A stretch of 55,389 bases of DNA from an uncultured Pseudoxanthomonas sp. (GTDB taxonomy: Bacteria; Pseudomonadota; Gammaproteobacteria; Xanthomonadales; Xanthomonadaceae): NCBI GenBank assembly GCA_946886405.1, contig CAMPIO010000016.1, forward strand, positions 1 through 55,389, read 5' to 3'. The notes below the pieces were generated by a model, which saw only the letters and a list, made by a program, of their open reading frames with translations, searched no databases and had not been told where the DNA came from. Shown one piece after another: positions 1 to 7,344 of this stretch. Every line of letters starts with the position of its first letter. The stretch's first letter is position 1. A program made the position numbers and the translations under genes.

Positions 1-741
1 AACGACGCTCCGGTCGCCGGCGCGCTCGTCGAGAGCGTGCTGTGCCAGGCCGCGCGTGGTTGCAGCGGCTGTCTGGTCCGTCATCTGGCCTTCTGCGCGG
101 CCTTGCCGGTGGAGAAGGCCCATGCCATGGAGGCGCTGGCGGACGATGCGCGGCTGAAGGCGGGTGAGGCGCTGGTTCGCGAGGGTGAGCCGAGGCGCGG
201 CGTGTTCACCGTGACCAAGGGCGCCCTGCGCCGCATCCGACTGCTGCCTGACGGTCGCCGGCTGGTGGCCGGCTTCCTGATGCCGGGTGATTTCATCGGC
301 TTCTCGGGTACTTCCCACTACAAGCACACGATCGAAGCGATCACCGACAGCACGCTGTGCGAGTTCTCGATGGCCGACATGCGCAGCCTGTGCCATGACC
401 ATCCGGAACTGGAGCGCGAGCTGCTGGAGCGGGCCTGCGTGGAGCTGGATGCCACCCGCGGCAACCTGATGGCGCTCGCACGGCTCAATCCGATGGAGCG
501 GCTGTCCGGGTTCCTCGTCGACATGGCGCAGCGTCGCCGTCGCCAGGGTCAGGACGACACCGAGGTGATCCTGCCGATGACGCGCACGGATATCGCCGAC
601 TATCTGGGCTTGACCGTGGAAACCGTCAGCCGCAGCTTCACCCGCCTGCGCCAGGAAGGCAGCATCGCCACCGACGACCCGCACCACGTGCGGCTGCTCG
701 ACCGCAAGCGCCTGGACGCATTGGCCGAAGCGCGGGCTTGA
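1..741 (+). CDS. fnr: FNR-type oxygen-sensing Crp/Fnr regulator (5' end probably outside window)
   Basis: Transcription regulator of the Crp/Fnr family, probably an oxygen sensor. The frame is open from base 1, so the true start is probably upstream; the first visible in-frame start is a GTG at 37. Numbered from that GTG, Cys9, Cys12 and Cys20 (C-x2-C-x7-C) plus Cys108 fit the four 4Fe-4S ligands of FNR proteins. This spacing is that of the FnrN/FnrL group, not of E. coli FNR (C-x2-C-x5-C). A beta-roll sensor domain (about 25-130) is followed by a winged helix with TVETVSRSF, whose E..SR residues read TTGAT half sites in the family. A perfect FNR site sits between ccoN and cydA in this window, making both oxidase operons its likely targets. 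Identity as an FNR-like protein is firm; an intact cluster is inferred. Confidence 0.85.
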   Translation, partial: NDAPVAGALVESVLCQAARGCSGCLVRHLAFCAALPVEKAHAMEALADDARLKAGEALVREGEPRRGVFTVTKGALRRIRLLPDGRRLVAGFLMPGDFIGFSGTSHYKHTIEAITDSTLCEFSMADMRSLCHDHPELERELLERACVELDATRGNLMALARLNPMERLSGFLVDMAQRRRRQGQDDTEVILPMTRTDIADYLGLTVETVSRSFTRLRQEGSIATDDPHHVRLLDRKRLDALAEARA

Positions 742-816
742 GGTTTCGTCGCCAGGTCAGCCCGGCACGCGAACATCCGGCGCCGATCGCACGTCCAGCG
801 CCTGGGTGCCTGGGGC

Positions 817-1374
817 TCAAGGGCGCGGCCTCGCCTGGCGATACTGGCGCTTCTCGCCCATGTGCTGCCCCTTGGGATCCTCGTTCGAGCAGATGCGGCC
901 GCCGCAGACCACGGCATCGGAGGCATAGAACGCCCGGACGACGGGCGCGGCGTCCTCGTAGCGCTGCAGTTCGTCCTGCACCGCGGCCAGCTCGCGACGG
1001 TAGTACCCCAGCACGGCCCAGCACGCCATCAACACCAATCCCAGCAGTACCGTCGCGCCACCCAGCCACATCCACATCAGGCTGCCCGTCTGCTTCAGCC
1101 GCCTCGCGGTCGCCGATACGGCATGGTCGTACTCGATGGCCGCCGGAGACAGCACGTCCCTTGCGTCGCTGGCGATCCTGGCGCCTGCCCCGTCGACGAT
1201 GGAGGCGACGTCCCGGCGGAACTGGCCGACCTCCTGCCTCAGCGATTGGAGCTGCTGGTCGAGCGACGCTTCCCTGCGCGCTTCACGCTGCGAGACCTCC
1301 GACAGCAGCGCCAAAGTCGCCTTGGCGGCATTCTCCAGCGCCGTGCGTGCCGATACCGACTCCCCGTTCTCCAT
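817..1374 (-). CDS. Coiled-coil, single-TM protein downstream of lipase effector
   Basis: Product not recognised. The 185-residue protein has a charged, heptad-like helical region (about 20-95, rich in Glu, Gln, Arg and Ala), one strong membrane segment (about 98-124), a second short charged helix and a basic tail. The tail contains VCGGRIC, a Cys pair that could be periplasmic if the N terminus is cytoplasmic. The start at 1374 is preferred over an ATG 18 bases upstream because AGGGAGGA lies just before it. It follows the lipase-like gene by 30 bases on the same strand, so it is probably the last gene of that operon. The layout (coiled coil, TM, short Cys-containing tail) recalls accessory proteins of plasmid mobilisation or secretion, but this is a weak resemblance. 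It could equally be a second immunity or a chaperone-like protein. Confidence 0.7.
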   Translation of the reverse strand: MENGESVSARTALENAAKATLALLSEVSQREARREASLDQQLQSLRQEVGQFRRDVASIVDGAGARIASDARDVLSPAAIEYDHAVSATARRLKQTGSLMWMWLGGATVLLGLVLMACWAVLGYYRRELAAVQDELQRYEDAAPVVRAFYASDAVVCGGRICSNEDPKGQHMGEKRQYRQARPRP

Positions 1375-1404
1375 GCATCCTCCCTGAAACACCGTCGTTG
1401 GCCA

Positions 1405-3588
1405 TCATCGGCTGATGGCCATCTCCTGCGCCGCGTGGGCCCGCTGCTCATGGAGGTCCGGCAAGGCCATCGCCGGCGTCTGCCTGTGCAGCGCATCGCT
1501 CCCTTGCAAGAGGCGTTGCCCTTCCTCTGATTTCGCAAAGTCGAGCGCGATACGGTCAAGCCGTTCCCCGTCCCCTGCCATCAGCGCGGCATACGCCTGG
1601 TTGAGATGCGGGTTGTCGAACGGATCCCGGCGGGTTTGCGGGGCCAGCTTGTGGGCCTCCAGCCACTGCCGGGATTCGCGTTCCATCGCGTCGGTGTCTG
1701 CCTTCAGGCTCGGCAGGACCGTGGAAGCCATCAGGTGCCGTTCCGTGGCCTCGACCGCGGCGGCGGACGCGTGCTCGGAGAGTTGCGGTAACGTCCGTGC
1801 CAGTTCGGTGAGATCCGGTGCCGCCGCAGGATTCACGATCGGATTCAGGCTGGCATGGGTCGCCACCGTGCCACCCAGCACGGCACCGGCTGCCGGCGCA
1901 TGGTCCGTGACGGCCTTTACCTGGCGCCCGGCCTCCTCCAGCACGTCATCCACCTGCGCGGTGGCGCCCTCGATCGTGTTCCGCTGGGTGCGATCGACAG
2001 TGACATGCACCGTTTCCATCAGCTGGCAGACATCCTCGGCCGCCGCCCGGAGGGCGTCCGCGTCGCGGACCGCATTTTGTCGCGCCGCTTGCGAATCGGC
2101 TTCCGCCGCATCGCGGGCCTGCACGTTGTCGGCGATGGTCTGATCCACACGAACGTCAGCGAAGCGCTCCAGCGCGCTACCGTGCGGCGCCAGATTGGCC
2201 ACGCCCTGCCAGAACACGCCCTCGGCCGCGGTGGCGGTCGTAGCGATGTCCGCTTTCAGTTCATCGGCCCGGGCTTCCACCGCGCCCGCCGCAAGGCGGG
2301 CTTTCGCGGAAGCCTCGGCCAGGGCGTCGCCGGTGGTGCAGGACGCCCACGCGATGCCCTCGCCGGCGGCGGACATGGCCTCGGAGGCGTGCGCGCCGCC
2401 CGCGCGCACCGCATCGCCGCTGGCGTCCAGCGTGCGCTGCGCGAGGCCGCCGGCTCCCTGCACGATCTCCCCGGCCTCATGGCCCAGGTGCGCGCCGGCC
2501 TGCACGTCGCGGACCGCGCGCAAGGCCGGTCCCGCGAGGGCCAGCACCTGGTCCAGAGGCATTTCCGCCGGCCGCTGCACGATCCGGCCGTCCTGCCAGG
2601 AACGGGCGTCCAGCGTGTGCACCTGGCCGGCCGCCAGCGGCAGTTCGCGCAACATGCGGTCGGCGTCGCCGTCGGCGAGCGTGTCGACAAAGCGGGCCAC
2701 CGACTCGCGGGCGTGGACGGGCATGTCCGTCGACTGCAACTGCCGCGTGAGCGTCTGCTTCAGTTGCGGCACGTCCTGCACCAGGTCCGCCGTCTCCTTC
2801 AGTACCGCGCCCAGCACGCGCCGCTGGGCCACGTCCATGCGCTCGACGTTGTTCTGCAGGCCATCGGTCAGCACCTCGCCGCGCACCTGGTACGCGGTGA
2901 TGCGAGCCTGGGGGTCGTACAGGCGCACATCGGGATTCTCCTGCTGGAAGCGGCGTGCGGTGTCCGGATGCAGGCCGGCGGCATTGAAGGTGGTGCCGCG
3001 CTCGCCGCTGACCGCGACCGCTGCCGAGGCGAGACCGCCGCCGAGGGAATGGCCGGCGTAGTCGACCGACACGCCATACATCTTGAGCGTGTTGGCCAAA
3101 CGCATCGCCCGGTCGTAATAGTCCGTCTTCAAGCCGATGGCCTGCGGGAAGTTGTTGGCGCCGAAATCCTCCGGGCCTGTCTCCCGGCGGGAACCATCCG
3201 CCTGCAGCACGTCGCCATTCGAACCCTTGAACACGACCGTGGGCTTGTAGCCGGGGCCGAGTACCACGGGGTCGGGTAGGTAGATCTCGGCCCGGAAACC
3301 GGATTCATTCGGTTTCAGCATGTTCAAAAGGGTCTTGTCATCAATGCCTGCTAGTTCCGGCATGTGCTGGCGCAGCAGGTCGAGGTTCTCGCTTCCCCGC
3401 ATCCAGCCCACCGGAGGCTCGCCGCCGCCGCGGGCTGCCGCGTACACGTCCTCGCTCACCAGGCCCATCTGCTCGTCGTAGTGGCGCGCCTGCAGCGCAT
3501 CTGCCTGTGCGTGTGCATCGGGCTGGCCACTTGCCCGCAGGTCGACGATCAGCTGCCGCTGGGCCTGCATCTCCGTTTCAGTCCGCAT
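1405..3588 (-). CDS. Probable lipase/phospholipase effector (polymorphic-toxin type)
   Basis: A 727-residue protein with an alpha/beta-hydrolase lipase segment at about 95-250. The nucleophile elbow GHSLGGG carries the likely catalytic Ser181, followed by the strand and loop TFNAAGLHPDT found in class-3-lipase-like toxins. No signal peptide is present. The long C-terminal part (about 330-727) is Ala-rich, helical and probably coiled-coil, with no recognised domain; I do not see the canonical XVIPCD motifs of Xanthomonas T4SS effectors. The gene starts 15 bases after the stop of an ankyrin lipoprotein gene, with the site ACAGGAG in the gap. A cytoplasmic lipase-like protein encoded with a periplasm-directed lipoprotein is the usual arrangement of an antibacterial phospholipase effector and its immunity protein. 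Delivery route (T4SS, T6SS or other) cannot be told from the sequence. Substrate is inferred only. Confidence 0.7.
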   Translation of the reverse strand: MRTETEMQAQRQLIVDLRASGQPDAHAQADALQARHYDEQMGLVSEDVYAAARGGGEPPVGWMRGSENLDLLRQHMPELAGIDDKTLLNMLKPNESGFRAEIYLPDPVVLGPGYKPTVVFKGSNGDVLQADGSRRETGPEDFGANNFPQAIGLKTDYYDRAMRLANTLKMYGVSVDYAGHSLGGGLASAAVAVSGERGTTFNAAGLHPDTARRFQQENPDVRLYDPQARITAYQVRGEVLTDGLQNNVERMDVAQRRVLGAVLKETADLVQDVPQLKQTLTRQLQSTDMPVHARESVARFVDTLADGDADRMLRELPLAAGQVHTLDARSWQDGRIVQRPAEMPLDQVLALAGPALRAVRDVQAGAHLGHEAGEIVQGAGGLAQRTLDASGDAVRAGGAHASEAMSAAGEGIAWASCTTGDALAEASAKARLAAGAVEARADELKADIATTATAAEGVFWQGVANLAPHGSALERFADVRVDQTIADNVQARDAAEADSQAARQNAVRDADALRAAAEDVCQLMETVHVTVDRTQRNTIEGATAQVDDVLEEAGRQVKAVTDHAPAAGAVLGGTVATHASLNPIVNPAAAPDLTELARTLPQLSEHASAAAVEATERHLMASTVLPSLKADTDAMERESRQWLEAHKLAPQTRRDPFDNPHLNQAYAALMAGDGERLDRIALDFAKSEEGQRLLQGSDALHRQTPAMALPDLHEQRAHAAQEMAISR

Positions 3589-3603
3589 GGTGCCACTCCT
3601 GTG

Positions 3604-4464
3604 TCATAACAACGGGATGTCCTTCTCGTCGGTCGGGAAGCCGAAGGCCTCGCGCATCCGGCGGTAGCTGTCGGGCATAGGGGGACGTTGGTAGCCGCGC
3701 TGGAGCAGCCATTGCTGGCACCGGCGCTGCCAAGTAGGGTCCTCAGGGTTGCCCGGGTGCCAGAAGATGGATTCGAGGGTGTACTGCTCGGGACGTGCCC
3801 CGTGCTCCAGCAGCCAGTGGGTCTGCATGAAGCCACCTAGGCCGGCGAATTCATCCACGAAAGCCATGCCTTGACTCTTGGCGTTCACATCCGCCCCGCG
3901 CTCGACCAGCAGCTTCACGTTCTCCCACTGGTTGCTCATCAGGCGGGCTTGCACCAGGAGGGTCTCGTCGTTGCTGTTACGCGTATCCGGGTCACCGCCA
4001 TGATCCAGCAGCAGTCGGAGATGGATCGGGTCATCGGCCCTAGCGGCCCAGACCATGGCATTGTTCTTGTAGTAGGTGCCGACGCTCCCATCCTTGTAGC
4101 GCACGATCGTGGGCGTCTGGACACGTGCATTGGGATCGGCCCCGTTCTCCAGCATCGCCTTCAGCCCGGCCGGGTTGCCGGTGAGGATCGGCCAGGCCAG
4201 CAGCGGAAGGCCCTCGGGGCTGAAGATGGTGTCCGGGTCGATGCCTTCCTCCTTCATCAGTCGACGGATTTCGCGGGCATCGCCGCGCTCGGCCGCTACC
4301 GCAAGAGCCTGCGCCTTGGGATCGCCGGGGAACGACTGCTCCAGGTCCAGGAACGAGTTCGAGGTCGGCGGCGGGGACTGCAGGCAGGCGGTCAGCAGCA
4401 GTGCCGCGCAGAGTCCGAGTGCGCGTTGGACGAAATCCGTTCTCATCACATCATCCTTCGGCAT
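3604..4464 (-). CDS. Ankyrin-repeat lipoprotein, probable immunity protein (intact copy 1)
   Basis: A 286-residue lipoprotein. The signal peptide ends in the lipobox LLTAC, so it should be anchored in the periplasm. The body holds several ankyrin-type helical repeats (LLAWPILTGNPAGLKAMLENGADPN, then DDPIHLRLLLDHGGDPDTRNSNDETLL-like units described here only by their GADPN/GGDPD turns) from about residue 55 to 240. The start at 4464 is chosen because GGGAGGA lies 5 bases upstream; an in-frame ATG at 4503 has no such site. It precedes the lipase-like gene by 15 bases and is probably co-transcribed. Periplasmic ankyrin or Sel1-type lipoproteins are common immunity partners of phospholipase effectors, which supports this role here. 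A second, frameshifted copy lies upstream. The last 78 or so codons are identical in the two copies, the rest has diverged. Confidence 0.75.
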   Translation of the reverse strand: MPKDDVMRTDFVQRALGLCAALLLTACLQSPPPTSNSFLDLEQSFPGDPKAQALAVAAERGDAREIRRLMKEEGIDPDTIFSPEGLPLLAWPILTGNPAGLKAMLENGADPNARVQTPTIVRYKDGSVGTYYKNNAMVWAARADDPIHLRLLLDHGGDPDTRNSNDETLLVQARLMSNQWENVKLLVERGADVNAKSQGMAFVDEFAGLGGFMQTHWLLEHGARPEQYTLESIFWHPGNPEDPTWQRRCQQWLLQRGYQRPPMPDSYRRMREAFGFPTDEKDIPLL

Positions 4465-4504
4465 CTGGTCCTCCCTGCGGTCATCGCCGCGTTGGCCATC
4501 CACG

Positions 4505-4570
4505 TCATGCCGTCGTCGTTCGCAGGTCGGTGATCAACAGCCGCATTGAGGCATTCATTCCAATCCGCAT
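4505..4570 (-). pseudogene. 21-codon stump of a lost effector gene
   Basis: Directly after the second immunity copy, at the same distance and with the same ACAGGAG site as the intact effector, an ATG opens a frame reading MRIGMNASMRLLITDLRTTTA and then stops. The intact effector begins MRTETEMQAQRQLIVDLRAS. Met1, Arg2, an Arg-(Gln)-Leu, Ile and Asp-Leu-Arg line up with one codon gap. I read this as the 5' end of a second effector gene whose body has been deleted, so that the intact immunity gene now follows it almost at once. It is too short to encode a working protein. Confidence 0.6.
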
Positions 4571-4577
4571 GATGTCG

Positions 4578-4816
4578 CTCCTGTGTCATAACAACGGGAT
4601 GTCCTTCTCGTCGGTCGGGAAGCCGAAGGCCTCGCGCATCCGGCGGTAGCTGTCGGGCATAGGGGGACGTTGGTAGCCGCGCTGGAGCAGCCATTGCTGG
4701 CACCGGCGCTGCCAAGTAGGGTCCTCAGGGTTGCCCGGGTGCCAGAAGATGGATTCGAGGGTGTACTGCTCGGGACGTGCCCCGTGCTCCAGCAGCCAGT
4801 GGGTCTGCATGAAGCC
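4578..4816. repeat. 239-bp exact duplicate of 3596-3834
   Basis: The 239 bases here are identical, as far as I can read, to 3596-3834 (offset 982). They cover the ribosome-binding site before the effector start, the stop codon and the last 78 or so codons of the ankyrin lipoprotein gene. On both sides the copies differ at once. The sharp edge of identity inside otherwise diverged paralogues points to recent recombination or gene conversion between tandem units. Confidence 0.8.
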
Positions 4817-5438
4817 GCCCAGCCCGGCATACATCTCTACAAGTGTCATGCCTTGACTCTTGACGTTCACATCCGCCCCGCGCTCGACCAGCAGCTTCAC
4901 GTTCTCCCACTGGTTGCCCATCAATCGAGCCTGCTTTAGCAGCGTTTCGCCATTGCTGTTGCGGGTATCCGGATCACCGCCATGATCCAGCAACAGCCGG
5001 AGGTAGATCGGGTCATCGGCCTTGGCGGCCCAGACCATGGCGTTGTTTCGTATGCGGCCCTTGAATCGTGTCGTGTGCTGCAGGGGGGTGCAGCACGGCG
5101 GCATTGGGATCGGCGCCGTTCTCCAGCATCGCCTTCAGTCCGGCCGGGTTGCCGGTGAGGATCGGCCAGGCCAGCAGCGGCAGGCCCTCGGGGCTGAAGA
5201 CCGTGTCGGGGTCGACGCCTTCCTCCTTCATCAGCCGACGGACTTCGCGGGCATCGCCCCGCTCGGCCGCTACCGCAAGAGCCTGCGACTTGGGATCGCC
5301 GGGGAACGACTGCTCCAGGTCCATGAACGACTGCGAGGTCGGCGGCGGGGCCTGCAGGCAGGCGGTCAGCATCAGTGCCGTGCAGAGTCCGAGTACGCGT
5401 TGGAAGAAATCCGTTCTCATTTCGTCACCGTTCGGCAT
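4586..5438 (-). pseudogene. Ankyrin-repeat lipoprotein copy 2, frameshifted at a C6 run
   Basis: Second copy of the ankyrin lipoprotein gene. The N-terminal part (5438 to about 5085) reads a lipoprotein signal with lipobox LMLTAC and the first ankyrin units up to GADPNA. The frame then runs into an early stop at 5013. The C-terminal part is open in another frame down to 4586 and ends exactly like copy 1. Both frames meet at a run of six C on the coding strand (G run 5083-5088). Removing one C joins GADPNAAVLHP to LQHTTRFKGRIRNNAMVW with no other change, giving a full-length protein. The start at 5438 has GGAAGG 5 bases upstream. It may be a true pseudogene, a phase-variable gene, or a base-calling error in the homopolymer. 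Confidence 0.7.
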
Positions 5439-5640
5439 CTTGCCTTCCGTGTCGCATCACCGGAGTAGAGTTCCAGCACATGCTGTCCCACGACAGTCGT
5501 CATCTCCCTGGCTGCATCGCAGCCAGCATTCCATGGACCAGTCCTGCCTCCGAAGCAAGACGCCGTACACGAAACGACATTGCCGGGAAGCTAGTCCGTT
5601 TCGAGCGATCGTACAACTCACATTCTCACTGCCTTCCGTG
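5439..5640. other. 202-bp gene-free gap with 13-bp direct repeats
   Basis: No credible gene. The 13-mer TGCCTTCCGTGTC occurs at 5441-5453, where its complement supplies the ribosome-binding site of the copy 2 immunity gene, and again at 5630-5642, overlapping the cydC stop codon. A hairpin with an 8-bp stem and 3-base loop lies at 5508-5526 without a T run. The last 60 bases before 5641 are 55% G+C (33 of 60), against about 70% in the neighbouring cydC. The promoter of the immunity/effector operon is probably here, but no clear -35/-10 pair stands out. Confidence 0.5.
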
Positions 5641-7344
5641 TCAGATACCGCCGGATTCTGCTCGCGAATCCCGTTCCTTGGCCAAGGTTCCGTCGCGCAG
5701 CCGGTAGCGCGTATCCACCACGCCCTCGGGCAACGTCGCATGGCTGATGATCAGCACGCTGCGTCCTTGGGTTGCCATCGCCAGATCGCGCATCAACGCA
5801 TCGGCGGTGTCCTGGTCAAGGCCCTCGGTCGGTTCATCGAGCAACAGCAGGGGCGCATCGCGCAGCAGGGCGCGCGCCAGTGCAAGTCGGCGCGATTGGC
5901 CGGCGGATAACGTCGCGCCGTTTTCGCCCACCCAGGTATCCAGGCCGGTATCGCGGAAGCGGGTGTCCAGCCTCACCTGAGTGAGGACGTGCCAAAGACG
6001 CGCGTCATCCGCATCCGGATCGCCGAGGTGCAGGTTTTCGCGCACGCTGCCCGAGAAGACCGGCGCATCCTGCGGCAGCCAGGCGATGCGGGTGTGCCAG
6101 AGCGCAGGGTCCAGTGTGCGCAGATCGTCGCCAGCGAAGCTCACCCGTCCTTGCTGCGGCGTACGCAATCCGAGGACGAGCGCCAGCAGCGACGACTTGC
6201 CTTCGCCGCTGTCGCCCGCCACCAGCACGCGCTCGCCGGGTGCGACATGCAGGCTGGCGCCATCGAGTACGCGCCGCGTCGTGCCAGCCCATGCGAACGC
6301 GACGTCCTGCAGTTCCAGCGCGCCCCGTCCTGCCGGCGACCGTGTACCGGTGGCGTCGCTTCCCGCGGCGGGAGGATCGACCACCTCCTGCAACCGTTGC
6401 GCGGCGACGATCGCCGCGCGCCAGGCCTGCCATGCCGGTCCGATGGCGGCACAGGCTTCGAGCACGGCGACGGTCATGAAGAACAGGCCGCCCGCCGCTG
6501 CGGCGCCGATGCGCTCCACGTGCACGGCCTCCAGCAGCACCCACAGCATCGCCGGCAGCGTGAGCGCCGTGACCAGCGCATGGGTGAGCGTGGCCAGCGC
6601 GAGTCGCTGCTTGCGTCGGTCCTCCCAGCGCGCAACATCGCGACTGCGGTCGTCCAGCGCGGCGAGCCACGCGGCCGCCGCGTCCATCGCCACCAGATCC
6701 TGCTGGCCTTCGATGCCCTCCTGCACGGCGGCGCGCAGGTGCATGCGGGCTTCCGCGCGCTCGTCTTCCAGCGTGGCGACGCTGCGTGCCGCCAGCCACG
6801 GCGCCAGCAGTGCGATCGTCGCCAGCGCGAACATCAGCACGGCGCCAGCCAGGGGCAGCACGGCCAAGGCCACCGCGGTCGCCAGTGCGCACAGCGCCAG
6901 CACGGCAAGCAATGGGCCGATGGCGCGGACCAGCAGGCCGTCGACGGCGTCGATGTCGGCCATCAGTCGCGCCATCAGATCGCCGACCCGGAAGCGGCCA
7001 AGTCCCAGCGGCGCCAGCGGCAACGCGCGGCGGAAGAGCCAGGCGCGCAGGTCGCGTGCGATCCGCAACGTCACGTCGTGGCCCAGCAGCTTCTCGCCGT
7101 AGCGCGACAAGATGCGCACGAAGGTCAGCGCGCGGATGCCGGCCGACGGGCCGAAGAAGTTGAAGCCGATCGCAGCGCTTCCCGCCAGCGCGGCGGCCGT
7201 GAGGAAATGCCCGGACAGTCCCAGCAACGCGGTGCCTGCCAGCAGCGTCAGCAACAGCAAACCGATGGACAGGGCGATGCGCGGACGGTGCGCGGCCACC
7301 ACGCTGCGCAGCGTGTCCGCATGCTTCTCCCGGCGTGCGGTCAT
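5641..7344 (-). CDS. cydC: Thiol reductant ABC exporter subunit CydC
   Basis: Half of the heterodimeric inner-membrane ABC exporter CydDC, which moves glutathione/cysteine to the periplasm and is needed to assemble cytochrome bd and other haem proteins. The 567-residue protein has an N-terminal six-helix membrane domain (about 15-310) and a C-terminal ATPase. Visible ATPase motifs are a Walker A of the form GDSGEGKSS, the signature LSAGQSRRLALARALL and the Walker B LLLLDEPT. The start at 7344 overlaps the cydD stop as ATGA and has GAGGGA just upstream; an in-frame ATG further upstream lies inside cydD and is rejected. It is the last gene of the long cco/cyd minus-strand chain. Confidence 0.93.
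   Translation of the reverse strand: MTARREKHADTLRSVVAAHRPRIALSIGLLLLTLLAGTALLGLSGHFLTAAALAGSAAIGFNFFGPSAGIRALTFVRILSRYGEKLLGHDVTLRIARDLRAWLFRRALPLAPLGLGRFRVGDLMARLMADIDAVDGLLVRAIGPLLAVLALCALATAVALAVLPLAGAVLMFALATIALLAPWLAARSVATLEDERAEARMHLRAAVQEGIEGQQDLVAMDAAAAWLAALDDRSRDVARWEDRRKQRLALATLTHALVTALTLPAMLWVLLEAVHVERIGAAAAGGLFFMTVAVLEACAAIGPAWQAWRAAIVAAQRLQEVVDPPAAGSDATGTRSPAGRGALELQDVAFAWAGTTRRVLDGASLHVAPGERVLVAGDSGEGKSSLLALVLGLRTPQQGRVSFAGDDLRTLDPALWHTRIAWLPQDAPVFSGSVRENLHLGDPDADDARLWHVLTQVRLDTRFRDTGLDTWVGENGATLSAGQSRRLALARALLRDAPLLLLDEPTEGLDQDTADALMRDLAMATQGRSVLIISHATLPEGVVDTRYRLRDGTLAKERDSRAESGGI

Noticed and set aside
1405..3200. XVIPCD secretion domain at the C terminus of the lipase-like effector
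   Set aside because: The Ala-rich helical tail does not show the conserved XVIPCD blocks I know; delivery by T4SS is left open.
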